Notes under the pieces: model-generated
Told to the model about the DNA's origin: nothing
Database searches by the model: none
The model's input: the letters and a program-made list of their open reading frames with translations, nothing else
Shown here: positions 10,298 through 22,640 of the stretch, one piece after another
Position numbering within the stretch: position 1 is the stretch's first letter
Layout: the number at the start of each line of letters is the position of its first letter
Translations under genes and position numbers: made by a program
Source of the DNA: Sipunculus nudus
Taxonomy: Eukaryota > Annelida > Sipuncula > Golfingiida > Sipunculidae
Direction: 5' to 3'
DNA length: 64,000 bases
Assembly (NCBI GenBank): GCA_026874595.1
Contig: CM049316.1
Span: 808,001 to 872,000, forward strand

Positions 10298-11127
10298 ATC
10301 TGATATGAGCGCCTGAAGATGCCTTTTGAATTGTTTTGGACATTCATTACTGTAACATCATTTGGAGAATTTGCCCCAAGTTTGGTCTCTTATTGGAGGA
10401 TGTGTGATATCAAATGTCAGACTTGTCAGAAATCCATTTTGTCTGCCAGTTAGCCACCTTAAAAAATCCTTTTTTCAGTGCAGTTTAAGTAATTTTCCTT
10501 CAATTTTTGGTCTGATTTAGAGAATTGTTGTTATCTGATTTCAGACCTGTCAGAAGTCCAAAATGGCCACCAGGCAGCCATCTTTAAATTCCTTTCGATC
10601 ATATTATCTCAAGAACTGTTAAAGTGAAGGCAGTAGGATGTATATTAATGTAATCTTGCAAAGGATTGGGTCAAATATTTCTTAATAAATATTATCATCA
10701 TATATGAAGTGCAGTACAGTTGGCTTGTATTGAATAAAAATTCATACAGAAGCACCTGTTTCTCAATAATTCTTGCATGGATTTCCTTGATTTTTTTCTA
10801 TATATTTTGATCTTATATTTGCCCTTTGTATTGTTCCTTTTGAGACTGACAGGTATCAAGTAAGCTATGGGAATAGTTCTGGATACCTTAACAATCATAC
10901 ATTTATCTCAGACCATCAATTCATTGTGTTTTAACCAGACATAGGTGATATATATTTCTGTTGTCGTAGAAAATTTCAACAAATTGGCAAATTGGTTCTT
11001 CAAAATTTGACTGGAAGTTGTGAATCTCAGCCCATGATGTTGCAGGTCATGCTTGGCAGCTGAGCGTCATGACCCATGGGTCACTTGTCATAATTAAATG
11101 GCAAATAAATTAACAGACATTTTCATT

Positions 11128-11960
11128 TTTAGCTCAGCTGACTATAAGTCATCTGAGCTTTAGTCGTGGTCCTTTGTCCGTCGTCAGGCCGTTAACAGGG
11201 CACGTTTTAAAACCGTTGGACCTACGAATCCAAAATTCAGCATTCCATTAGATGTCCCCAAAATCTCCTACCATACCAAAAATTGGGTCATTAAGACTTT
11301 GTTCCTTCAAGATATTGAGGAAAAACCTCCGTTTTCCATAAAAAAAACCATTGTTACACTTCAAGGCTGCCTAATATCAAAACCACTGATCTGTTTTTGA
11401 TCATATTTAGTATTCATATTCTTCTATACATTTACTATGCACATACCAAATATTACGTCAGTATTGGGTATTATTTTGAAGTTATGGGCCCAAATATAAT
11501 GCAATTTTTTAAAAATCAGGAAATATATTTGCTCACTTAACATGAGAATTGCTGAAGCTGGAGACTTTTTTTTCAGGAATATAACTTTATTTAATCAAGA
11601 TTCAATTGTTTACCCAAAGTTAGATCTGAATTTTGCAATTTTTTCAAGTTATTAGCATAAATAAAAAATCAATACCTTAAATTTTGTCCAACTTTGGCAA
11701 TGGCACGTTTTTTCCCTGTAAGCACTGATTTAATTTTTTCACAGCATATATACATAAGGATTTAATCTTTTGAAATCTGAAATTTCAAAGGAATTGTTTG
11801 AAAAGAGTAGCTTTTATTCAAGTTTTCATACACCATGTCAAGTGTTGTTTACATCTAGCCCACCTTGTAGTACAGCCTTCACTTGCATTATGTAACCGAC
11901 CCCAGGCAGCTTGCCTTGGCTCAGCTTGGCCACTGCTAGCAGGCTTCCCCTTTGCCCTGC
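11128..11960 (+). mobile_element. Family A element, 5' part
   Basis: It begins TTTAGCTCAGCTGACTATAA, the family A head hairpin, only 39 bp after the previous element. The 39 bp between are array DNA. It then has GTCCGTCGTC and the A body, with an uninterrupted TTTTCCATAAAAAAAACC at about 11332-11350 and GTTATGGGCCC at about 11482. It grades into unique sequence with a C-run at 11960. No GACCCATGGGTC end was found. Confidence 0.7.
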
Positions 11961-12208
11961 ACCCCCCCCCCCAGCTGGTGCATAAACTAGATAAATCTTA
12001 ATATTTTTTTTTTTTTTATTCTTGGCTCTGCTACATTTTAGATTTTGTATTGTACCACCATGATTAAAGTGCACATTTAATTGTGTCCACAAAGTGATGT
12101 ATTGCTATGAAAGTGTGGATGTTCATCAGATAAGTAATGCTTTACTTCAGAAGAGTAAAACTTTACTAGGTGTGAAATTGACTATTAATTCCAGTAATTA
12201 ATTGTATC

Positions 12209-12355
12209 CCCAGACAAAGTCGGGATACTATGGTTTCATGACGGCCCCGCCGCTGCCGCTGCAGAAAAACCTGCGGGATAACTCAAAAAATATTTCACTG
12301 ATCTTTTTCAAACTTTAAATTTGTATAGATATAGGTAAGGGGCCGAGGCCTATTT
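12209..12355 (+). mobile_element. Family C terminal fragment
   Basis: The fragment begins GTATCCCCAGACAAAGTCGG and then GATACTATGGTTTCATGACG, followed by CCGCCGCTGCCGCTGC. It is similar to 1316-1440. It breaks into family A at GACTATAAGTCATCTGAGC, which lacks the first half of the A hairpin. Confidence 0.55.
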
Positions 12356-13140
12356 GTCTATATGACTATAAGTCATCTGAGCTATAGTCGTGGTCCATTG
12401 TCCGTCGTCCGTCCGTCCGGATGTCCGTCCGTAAGACTGGCACGTTTTGACACCATTGGACCTACGAATCTGAAATTCGCCATACAGTTAGATGTCCCCA
12501 AAATCTCCTACCATGCCGAAAATTGGATCAATAGGACTTTTGTTCCTTCGAGATATTAAGGAAAAGCCTCAATTTTTCATTAGAAATCTATTTTCACATT
12601 TCAGGACTGCCTAAAAACAAAACCACTCATCTGGTTTTCTTCATATTAACCATAAATATTCCTATATATAGTTCCTATATTCATGCCAGAAATTAAGTCA
12701 GTATTATTTAATTTAAAAAAATTATGGGCCCAAACATAATGGAATTTGTAAAAAAATCAGGAAAGATATTTGGTCACTTAAGACCAAAAGTGTTAAAGGT
12801 AGGGACTTTTTTCAGTAATACAACTTTAATTGATCAAAATGTAATTGTTTACCAAAAATTAGATCAAAATCTGTTAATTTTTTTTTAAATATTGGCAAAA
12901 ATATAAAATTGGTACCTAAAATTTAGCCCAATTTTGCCCATGGCACGTTTTTTTTCTGTAAGTACTGTGGAGTTAATTTTCACAGCATGTTTTTGTTAGC
13001 ATTTTGTCTGTTAACACCAAAAATTTGAAACCAGTTGATCAAAAACTGTAGATTTTATTCAAGTTTTCAAGCACCATGTCACATATTGTTTTCATCAAGC
13101 TAGTGTTATGCAGTTTGCTAGAGCTCAGCTCCCCAGCTTC
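12356..13140 (+). mobile_element. Family A element, truncated at the 5' hairpin
   Basis: It starts within the head (GACTATAAGTCATCTGAGCT) and has the GTCCGTCCGT stretch, GACCTACGAATCTGAAATTC, GTTATGGGCCC-like sequence near 12722 and the T-rich 3' body to about 13060. It abuts a second A copy beginning TTAAATTTGGCATACAGTTA at 13154. Confidence 0.6.
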
Positions 13141-13264
13141 AGCTCTAAGTTCCTTAAATTTGGCATACAGTTAGATGTCTCCAAAATCCCCTACCATGCC
13201 AAGAATTTGATCACTAGGACTTAATTCCTTCGAAATATTAATGAAAAACTTCATTTTTCCATTA

Positions 13265-16200
13265 ACAAGGCCTACAGGCCTAATGCGAACCTGTGCAAAA
13301 TTTGGGAATATGAATGGAGGTTTATTTTTAAAAGTTAATATTGATCCTCCTAAGTCTTGCATATCTACCTTAGTCATTATTATTATAGCAAAATGGACAT
13401 TTCGGACCTGCAAGTTTCAGACTAGGACATTTTAAAACTGATGAACAGATGGACGCTGTGCATAATTGGTTGCAGGTGGCAACACCACTTTTGCCTATGA
13501 TGAAGAGCTATATGAGATCTATACACATGCAAAATTTTGGCCCAATCGGTCAAACGGTTCACAAGATATGAGCTTTGATGTCTGTAGAGTAAACCTGAAT
13601 GTAGGTAGCGCCACCTGTCATAAAATCGAGAAAGCTGTCCAGGTTGTATAAACCTGCAAAATTTCAGGTGGATAAGTCAAGCCACTGCTGAGTGATTTTA
13701 TCCCAAGGCAGATAAACAGATGGACACTGTGCATAAATGGTTGCAGGTGGCGCCACCACTTTTGCCTATAATGAAGAGCTATGTGAGATCTATACACATG
13801 CAAAATTTTGGCCCAATCGGTCAAAAGGTTCCCGAGATATGAGCTTGGATGTCTGCAGGTGGCGCCACCTGTCATAAAATCGAGAAAGCTGTCCAGGATG
13901 TATAAACCTGCAAAATTTCAGGTGGAAAAGTCAAACCACTGCTGGGATATGAGTGATTTAATCCCAAGGCAGATGAACAGGTGGACGCTGTGCAAAAATG
14001 GTTGCAGGTGGCGCCACCATTTTTAGTGTATGTTATAAAGCTATCAAAGGGCTATATTTCTGCAAAATTTTTAGCCTGATCGGTCTAACAGTTCCTGAGA
14101 TATGTGGGTTTATGTGTGGAAACAGATGCACAAATTGACGCTGGGCAGAGAGGAAAGGTCAGAGGTCAACCAAAAATGAGGGCACAGCAGTTCACATGTG
14201 ACCGAACATAATATCGAATTTTAAAAAATTCTGCCCAGTTGTTATGGAGGAGTTGTCTGGAGACCTTTGCGGCGATGGCGGCAGCGTCGGTGTCTGACTG
14301 AAAACATAGTACCCGCACAACTCTGTTTTGGCAGATACAATGATTGTAGCTGGCACCACGAGTCTTATATACAATGAAGATATATATAAATATGCCCATG
14401 TCAGACTGATATGTCAAACCCCCTCCTGTGAAATAAGGAGGGACATGCACTGTGCAAAAATTATTGTAGGTGGCGCCACCAGTCTTGTACACTATAAAGC
14501 TACCCGATATGTATAAACATGCCCAATTTTAGGCTGATGTATCAAATTCCTTTGTAGAAATAAGCAGGCGCATATACTGCAAAAGTCGATGTAGGTGGTA
14601 CCACCTGTCTTGTAAATGAGAATACCACCAAAGACGCATAGACAGGTCAAACTTCCCCAGAGTTTGATGCACTGGGCTGACAAGGCTTAGGTGAGTAAGG
14701 CAGTTGCCCCCCAGTGACCTGTGACAAATTGCTGCCTCAAGCTACTGCACTGAGTGAACTCTTGACCTGCACCTGGCTAGACTGAGTGAACATTTGACCT
14801 GTACCTGGCTGCACTGAGTGAACTCTTGACCAATTGCATAATCTGACACAGTTGGCAGTCTGCCAAAGCTATAAATAGATTCAGGCTGAACTTGGGTGCC
14901 AAATATGATGCAGTGAGCAGTCTGCCAAAGCTATAAATAGAATGCAGCTACTGCACTGAGTGAACTCTTGACCTATACCTGGCTGCACTTCTTCCAATCC
15001 TGGCACTGTGCCAAACTATTTATAGAGCTGAAATCATCGTGGCTAACAGCCAACATCAAGGCACTGGCAATCTGCCAATGGTAAACCAAGTTCTGCCATC
15101 TGTACACAAAAGTGGTCCCTACTTGAAATAACTTTGAAATTTATTTTCCAAATACAAAATTCAGCTGACTTTTTATAAAAAAGAAATCAGGAATATATGT
15201 AAAATTATTACAGATGCATACTGAATGCAAAATTAAAATACAGATATATCTCACTGATGGCAAATTCTTGAATTAAGTTGAGTAGGGATACCAATAATTT
15301 ATAATCCACGTACAGTTGTCCTTATAGCGGCCACAGAGAACTGAATATCCATGATTGTAACATTGCATAACTTAAATAAAAAATCTAAATTTTTTTAAAG
15401 CTTTTAAAAACCTTTCTTGTCAATATTAACCAAAGATAACCTGAAATCTAAATGTCTAGTGGCATGATGCAATAGATGCTGATAAACTGGTGCCAGGCTA
15501 GATGTAACAGCATAACACTGCTAACATATATGGTAAAATGACTCAATTCAATCTCCATAATTCAGCCAAAAATCATTCATGTGGAACCATTAATGACAAT
15601 TATTATAAGAATTATTGTAGGGATTATTCTTGTAAAATATTAAACAAACTGGCTTCAGTGGCATCAGTCGAAAAACGTTTCGCAGGTTTATAACTCATAT
15701 AGGAAGATAAAGCAAACTGGCTAAGTTCAGCTTCCCATAACTCAGCCAAAAAGCACTGAACCAAAACCATTTGAACAAACTTGAATTATCAACATCTGAG
15801 GATAATTAATTTGTAAGATTTAAGAATTTGGCCCGGTGGTTTTTGAGAAGAAGATCTTTGTAGCCACTGACCTAAAATGGGCTGTTATGGCCTATGACTA
15901 AATTCAGCTTCCCATAACTTAGCCAAAAGTCACTGAAAAGAGACCATTTGAACAAACTCGAGAAAGCACTACCCTAGGATCATTTCTGTGCAATATTAAA
16001 CATTTTGGCCATATGGTTTCAGAGAAAAAGCTTTTTGTAGCCCTCAGTGTGATACAAGCACTGATGACCCAGTACAAAAAAGGCCGATGCAGGTGGCGCC
16101 ACCAATACCTCAATTTCAGATATGACCTATGTGACCAACATTGGCATAAAATTTGGTGATGATAGCTCCAGCCGTTTCTGAGATTAAAATTTTAATATGC

Positions 16201-16573
16201 TTTTTTGCACAGTTAACAAAGTTCAACCTCCTGTAAGTCGGCCAAAAATCTCCGAACTGGAACCATTCGTACAAACTTGAGAAAGATTGTTCCAGGGATC
16301 ATTTCTGTGAAATATTGTACAATTTGGCTGGACAGTTTCGGAGAAGAAGATTTTTAAAGCTTTTTAAGCTTTTTCCCTATAAAATCTAAGAAAATGCAGT
16401 TAGAAAAAAGATTAACATAATCCGATATAGTTTTTTGGATGACTGATTATTTGCAAATAATTTGGTGATGCTAGCTCCTGCCGTTTTTGAGATAGCTATG
16501 GTTAACGTACAGACGACGCACGACACACGACTGACGAGGCCGCACCATGGCACAAGCTCACAGGTTCGCTAAA
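13265..16573 (+). mobile_element. Family B element, about 3.3 kb, nested in family A
   Basis: It starts with the head ACAAGGCCTACAGGCCTAAT then GCGAACCTGTGC, and ends CTCACAGGTTCGCTAAAA. GCGAACCTGTG and CACAGGTTCGC form an inverted pair near the two ends. The interior has internal units marked by GGTGGCGCCACC at 13746, 13858, 14007, 14469 and 16092. A region of short TGCACTGAGTGAACTCTTGA units follows (14740-14990), and then the conserved 3' body. There is no coding frame longer than about 110 codons and no recognisable transposase, so it is non-autonomous. Confidence 0.75.
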
Positions 16574-16740
16574 AACCCATTGTTACACTGTAAGACTGCC
16601 TAATATCAAAACCACTGATCTGACTTTGATCATATATAATATACATATTTTTCTATACATTCACTATGCAAATGCCAGAAATGATGTCAGTATTGCGTAA
16701 TTGTTTTAAGTTATGGGCCCAAACATAATGCACTTTTTAA

Positions 16741-19643
16741 ACAAGTGACCCATGGGTCATGACGCTCAGCTGACTGGGAAGAGATTTGCAAAAGGAAATT
16801 TTATAATCTGAATGGTAGTATATACCCATTTAACTGAAGCATCAAACAGATTAACCAACAGGCTGAGATTGTGTCTTTATTAATGTATCTAAAAAATTGA
16901 GAAAAAATGCGTAAACTTTAAATAAAATACAGGTGGCTCCACCAGTCTGCAGAAACTAATAAAAACAATTAATGGTCAATATCCATGCAAAGAAGCATGG
17001 TGGTCTCTGGATTAGTTGTTCAGATACTTCAGTTTTTGTATCAAATTTTCCATTATTCTGAGCTGTACTTTGGAGTGCCATAGCTCAATGGATATGGGTA
17101 ACAGAGACCTATTTTCAGGTTTCCATGGAGATTTTTCATGGGTCTCCCTGTGTGTAAAGATTTAAGATTCTTGGTCCAGTCTTTACGATTTTTTGCCCTG
17201 TTAACAGATGTTCACATTTTTAAAGGTCTATTCAAAAATAGAGAAAAAAAATTGTAAAAAATCGAAAAAAAATAGAGGTGGCGCCACCAGGCTGCAGAAA
17301 CTGATGAAACACTCCATGATCAATATCCATGCAAACAATTATGGTGATCTCTGCATTAGTTGTTCAGATACTTAAGCTTTTGTATCAAATTTTCCATTAT
17401 TCTGAGCTGTACTTTGGAGTGCCATAGCTCAAAGGATATGGGTAACAGAGACCTAATTTCAGGTTTCCATGGAGATTTTTCATGGGTCTCCCTGTGTTTT
17501 AAGAATGAAGATTCTAGGTCCAGTTGTAATGATTTGTGCCCTGTTAACAGATGTATATATCTTTAAAGGTCTCAAAATTAGAGAAAAAAATTCGAAAAAA
17601 AGCCCAAAAAAATACATGTGGTGCCAATAGGCTGCAGAAACTGATGAAACACTCCATGATCAATATCCATGCACACAATTATGGTGATCTCTGCATTAGT
17701 TGTTCAGATACTTCAGTTTTTGTATCAAATTTTCCATTATTCTGAGCTGTACTTTGGAGTGCCATAGCTCAAAGGATATGGGTAACAGAGACCTCATTTC
17801 AGGTTTCCATGGAGATTTTTCATGGGTCTCCCTGTGTGTAAAGAATGAAGATTTTAGGTCCAGTTGTTATGAATTTTGCCCTGTTAACAGATGTTCATAT
17901 CTTTAAAGGTCTCAAAAATAGAGAAAAAAAATTCGAAAAAAAGCCCAAACAAATACATGTGGTGCCAATAGGCTGCAGAAACTGATGAAACACTCCATGA
18001 TCAATATCCATGCAAACAATTATGGTGATCTCTGCATTAGTTGTTCAGATACTTAAGTTTTTGTATCAAATTTTCCATTATTCTTAGCTGTACTTTGGAG
18101 TGCCATAGCTCAAAGGATATGGGTAACAGAGACCTAATTTCAGGTTTTTCATGGAGACTTTTCATGGGTCCCTGTGTGTCAAGAATGAAGATTCTAGATC
18201 CAGTCATTAAAATTTGAACCCTGTTGACAGATAACTACATCCTTAAAGGTCTCAAAAATAGAGAAAAAAATTGTAAAAATTTGAAATAATACAGGAGGCG
18301 CCACCAGTCTGCAGAAACTGATGAAACATCTCATGATCAATATGTATGCCAAAAATCATGACCATCAGTGATGTAGTTAATGACATATTGAAGTTTTTTA
18401 ATGAAATATTTAACTATTCTGGAGGGTACTTTGGGGCCCCATAGCTGGAAGGATATGGGTAACAGAGACCTAGTTTCTAGGTCTCCATGGAGACTTTTCA
18501 TGGGTCCCTGTGTGTCAAGAATGAAGATTCTAGGTCCAGTCTTTACGATTTGTGCCCTGTTAACAGATGTTCACATTTTTAAAGGTCTCAAAAATAGAGA
18601 AAACAATAAGTAAAAAATCGAAAAATACAGGTGGCACCACCAGTCTACAGAAACTGATGAATCATATCATGATCAATATGTATACCAAAAATCAAAACCA
18701 TCAGTAATGTAGTTAATGAGATATTGAAGTTTTTGTATGAAATTTTTCACTATACTGGGGGGTACTTTGAGGCCCCATAGCTCAAAGGATATGGGTAACA
18801 GAGACCTAATTTCTGGTTTCCATGGAGACTTTTCATAGTCCTCTCAGAATGTGAAAGAATGAAGATTCTTGGTCCAGTCTTTAAGATTTTTTGCCCTGTT
18901 AACAGATGTTCACATTTTTAAAGGTCTATTCAAAAATAGAGAAAAAAAATTGTAAAAAATCGAAAAAAATTGAGGTGGCACCACCAGGCTGCAGAAACTG
19001 ATGAAACACTCCATGATCAATATCCATGCAAACAATAATGGTGATCTCTGCATTAGTTGTTCAGATACTTAAGCTTTTGTATCAAATTTTCCATTATTCT
19101 GAGCTGTACTTTGGAGTGCCATAGCTCAAAGGATATGGGTTACAGAGACCTAATTTCAGGTTTCCATGGAGATTTTTCATGGGTCTCCCTGTGGTCAAGA
19201 ATGAAGATTCTGTTACAATTTGAACCCTGTTGACAGATAACTACACCCTTAAAGGTCTCAAAAATAGAGAAAAAAATTGTAAAGTTTGAAAAAATACAGG
19301 TGGCGCCACCAGTCCGCAGAAACTGAAGAAACATCTCATGATCATTATGTATGCCAAAATTCATGACCATCAGTGATGTAGTTAATCAGATATTGAAGTT
19401 TTTTAATGAAATTTTTTACTATTCTGGCGGGTACTTTGGGGCCCCATAGCTGGAAGGATATGGGTAACAGAGACCTAATTTCTGGTTTCCAAGGAGATTT
19501 TTCATGGACCTCTCTGAATGGCAAGTTACAAGATTCTAGGCCAGCGGTTACGATTTGTGCCCTGTTAACAGACAGACAGACGGACTGACGACGGACAAAG
19601 AGTGATCGCTATAGCTCAGCATGACTGAAAGTCAGCTGAGCTA
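16741..19643 (-). mobile_element. Family A element, reversed, with eight ~340-bp units
   Basis: On the + strand it opens ACAAGTGACCCATGGGTCAT and closes with ATAGCTCAGCATGACTGAAA then GTCAGCTGAGCT. These are the reverse complements of the family A end and head. Inside are eight tandem units of 324-346 bp. Each begins with GGTGGCGCCACC or a variant (16931, 17277, 17619, 17960, 18294, 18632, 18975, 19299), followed by CTGCAGAAACTGATGAAACA. The head carries a GTCCGT-type stretch and GATCGCTATAGC. Short frames in the units are by-products of the repetition. Confidence 0.75.
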
Positions 19644-20040
19644 AAAATCAAGAAATATATTTACTCCCTTAACAAGAAGATTGCTGAAGCTAGGGATTTT
19701 TTTTCAGGGATGTAACATTATTTAATCAAGATTCAATTGAATACCAAAAATAATTTTTAATTTTTTTTAAATTTTATATTTTTGAATTTTTTAAATTTTA
19801 TAAGTTATTATTATAAATATAACATTAGTACCTTAAATTTTGCCCAACTTTGACCATGGCACTTTGTTTCCTGAGAGCACTGTTGATATAATTTTCATAT
19901 CATGCACACATAAGGATTTCATCTTTAGAGTTTAGAAAGCTGAAAGAAATGGGCCAAATATTGTAGCATTTATTAATGTTTTTATGAGACCATGTCAGAC
20001 CCAGGCTCAATCCAGCCCCTCTTCAGTCACCTGTATGTTG

Positions 20041-21470
20041 ACCTTGTTGACCTTTCATCAGATTATGCATGCTTGAGCGAAGCATACACTGGGGCAGCCA
20101 GGCAGCTAATGCCTAGCCACAGTTGATCCAGGTGTCCAACCCAACTCATCTAGTAGTTGTTTCGAAAAACAACATAACAATACACAATAAATTAATAATT
20201 TTGTATTGGTTTTTATAACAAATTAAATAAAAATTAATAGAAAAGGAATTTGTTAGTTGATGAGTAACAGAAAATTAACTTGCAGTTACTGACGATGTAA
20301 GAATCTTGTATGGATGGATAGAATGTCAATGTCAATGTTATTCCAAATAACACCATGCATTCACCTATGGTATTTTTCAGTTAAATTTTAATGATAAGAA
20401 AAATAAATCATATTATTCATCACTAATCATTAGGGATCATTTGAAGGAAGCAGTTGAGCAGTTGATAATATCAATCTAGATTCCTACTGTGTCTAGTGTG
20501 TAGATTGATGCGAAAGAAGTCCAAAGTGAATATATTACATTTATTTTTTTTAAATATAAATAGAAGCCATAAAACCAGGTACTTATGATAATTATTTAAA
20601 TTTGTGAATTTTGTATATTCTGGATTCTCAACATCATTGTTTGGCTAAAACTGAATAAATACTAGACATAGTGCGAATGCTTTGCAAATATATTTGAATA
20701 CGAATATGAATATGTACTGCATTAAAAAATTTTATTTCATAAGAATGGGAATTCAGGTAAAAAAATGAAAGTATTTTAATACCAGTGCAGATACTTTCAA
20801 AATGTCTTCATGAATGCATTCATGAATATATTCTATAATATTATTTCAATAATCATTTCAGTTATATTTTATTTTTAAAAATCATATGATTTTCTTATTA
20901 TTTTTTTAATAAAAATTATATTGGCACAATATTTGTTATTAAATTTTAATAAATAGTTAAACTCTTTTATTATATGTGCTGCTTTTAAGTTACATGGTCA
21001 AGTCAAAATCTGTGGGACAATAGCACTCCATTTGTTAATAAAATAAATGAAATCAATCCTCTTCCCTGTCTCCAAAGATACTATCAAAATCATACATAAG
21101 CTAAACACCAACAACTAAATTTTTTATGTTCAAGATTATTCTTTCAATCATTATTAAAAATAAACTTTTGTACAGTGGTGTTTTCAGTGCATGCTTAATT
21201 TTTGATGCTTAATAAAAGATTTGATCAGTAGATTTGATTAAAATTTTCTTTTCAAATCAGGTTTACACATGGTTGGATGAGGGAGAAACAATATCATTAT
21301 ACTAATTACAATTTCAATTATAATTTAATACTGAAATTAATATTCAATATCACACATTTAAAAAACAACCTAAAGTTTTTACCCTTCTGAAAGATGTAAG
21401 GAATTCCTCATATTATGAACATCCAAACTTTTATAGGAATATCACTTTGTGAACTAGACATTTCTTGGCA
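20041..21470. other. AT-rich stretch with no recognised feature
   Basis: This is about 1.4 kb of strongly AT-rich sequence with no internal repetition, splice-flanked conserved frame or terminal motif that I recognise. It is one of the few apparently single-copy parts of the intergenic region. Confidence 0.5.
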
Positions 21471-21545
21471 TTGTATCCCTAGACAATTAATACCCCCCCC
21501 CCCCCTTCAAAAATAGGCCCCCATCTTCAGGAAAATATACTGATA
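21471..21545 (-). mobile_element. Family C terminus with C-run
   Basis: The sequence GTATCCCTAGACAATTAATA is followed by a 13-base C-run, AAATAGGCCCCCATCTTCAG and GGTCAAGGTCA-containing DNA. It mirrors the G-run end at 2170-2240. A related C-rich end occurs at 61352-61390. Confidence 0.55.
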
Positions 21546-22640
21546 TTTGGGTTTCTTCAGGTAAGATCTTCAAAACCAAGGTCAAGGTCACTAGTTTCTT
21601 TCAACAACTTATCATCTCACATATTTCATTTTGTTTATGAGGTACATCTATGGACTTAAGAAACAATACTTTTCACCAGTTGTGGGAATATTCAAAGTCA
21701 AATAAGTGCATCAGTTACAGATTTGCAGGAGCACATTTTCTTTATCATTAACACATCAAAGTTTGAAAATACAAGCTTTGTACTGTTTATGATCTGTGAC
21801 TATTTGGGCCTGGTAAAGGTGCACGGTGAGTTAAATTAGCCTTTCATGCCACCATCCATGCAGAGTACTGTAATAAACACTGGTGATTTGGAATATTTTA
21901 CATTTTAAATCTTGTGTACAGTAAGAGGACAGTCTTATCTAACGTAACAAGTCGTAATATGTAAAAAAAATTTTGTTTGTAATAGAGTGTAAATGCATTT
22001 TGTTTTTGGCCCACTGCATGTATTACGGGAAAATTGACCATCTGTAGGACCATATATGTTATAGTTAGGAATTGTGGTGATTTACCAAAATTTAGTAGCA
22101 TTTTTGGTGTCTGTGGTTAGAGTACTGTCCATTCTATTAAAACCAATAGGAAAATGTGAAATATTTGCATAGAACACGTATGATAAGGCTGTTTTTTTTT
22201 CGGGCCCGGGTTTTCTGACGGCCCAAAATTTAGGTATCTTGAACATTATAAAAAGTTATAATTTAACACTAAAAATACAAAAATTTCACCAAAATTTTTA
22301 TTTGTTTGGGAAGGGACTTACGTAAGGGTCATTTTTCGAGTGTTTAATTGGGCCTGGGTTTCTCCAGTTGGACCCATGTTTCAGTGTATCCCTTCCATAA
22401 CCCATGTCTATGTATATGCCTAATCTGAAAGAAATCTGACCATTAGTTTTTGACTTATAATGCTCACAGTACTGTCTAGTGGCAATGATGGGGGTATTAA
22501 AAGGCACAAAAACAAGAAAAGGAAAAAAGGTGACACCACCTGTTTTCCACAGAAGACAAAATATCGCAGATCTTCCATCAGTTTTGTATTTAGACCAATC
22601 CATGCAACTCTCATTGAGATATTGAAGATTTTGTGGGTTT

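Larger units (their letters stand above)
8681..11088 (+). mobile_element. Family A element inserted in the 98-bp array (boundaries resolved)
   Basis: The broken 98-bp unit defines both ends. GTTGTGTTAT (to 8680) and CATAATTAAATGGC (from 11089) join exactly as in intact units, with no target duplication. The left end has the family A head (variant TAGCTCTGCTGAC...), followed by a GTCCGT/CCGG-rich stretch. The right end has GCTGAGCGTCATGACCCATG then GGTCACTTGT. The interior carries GGTCA-rich units of about 190-240 bp (8990-9480). An exon-like segment lies near 10205. The lack of a target duplication and the hairpin near the 3' end suggest a Helitron-like non-autonomous element; this is inference. 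It lacks canonical TC and CTRRT ends. Confidence 0.8.
13141..20040 (+). mobile_element. Family A element split by two nested insertions
   Basis: Three pieces, 13141-13264, 16574-16740 and 19644-about 20040, join to give one continuous A body. The first join (CATTTTTCCATTA to AAAACCCATTGTTACACTG) equals the uninterrupted stretch at about 11332-11370. The second (ATAATGCACTTTTTAA to AAAATCAAGAAATATATTT) equals about 11495-11525. The inserts are a family B element and a reversed family A element. No terminal GACCCATGGGTC was seen near 20040. Confidence 0.75.

Noticed and set aside
16560-16575. GGTTCG in the family B tail as a tRNA-type B box (SINE origin)
   Set aside because: The string CACAGGTTCGCTAAAA sits at the 3' end and forms an inverted pair with the head. 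No A box lies at the right distance, and no tRNA-like 5' part was seen.
17297-17325. CTGATGA followed by AAAC in the ~340-bp family A units, as in a hammerhead ribozyme core
   Set aside because: I could not find the second conserved GAAA-type core segment with matching stems and a cleavage site around it, so the resemblance is limited to a short string.
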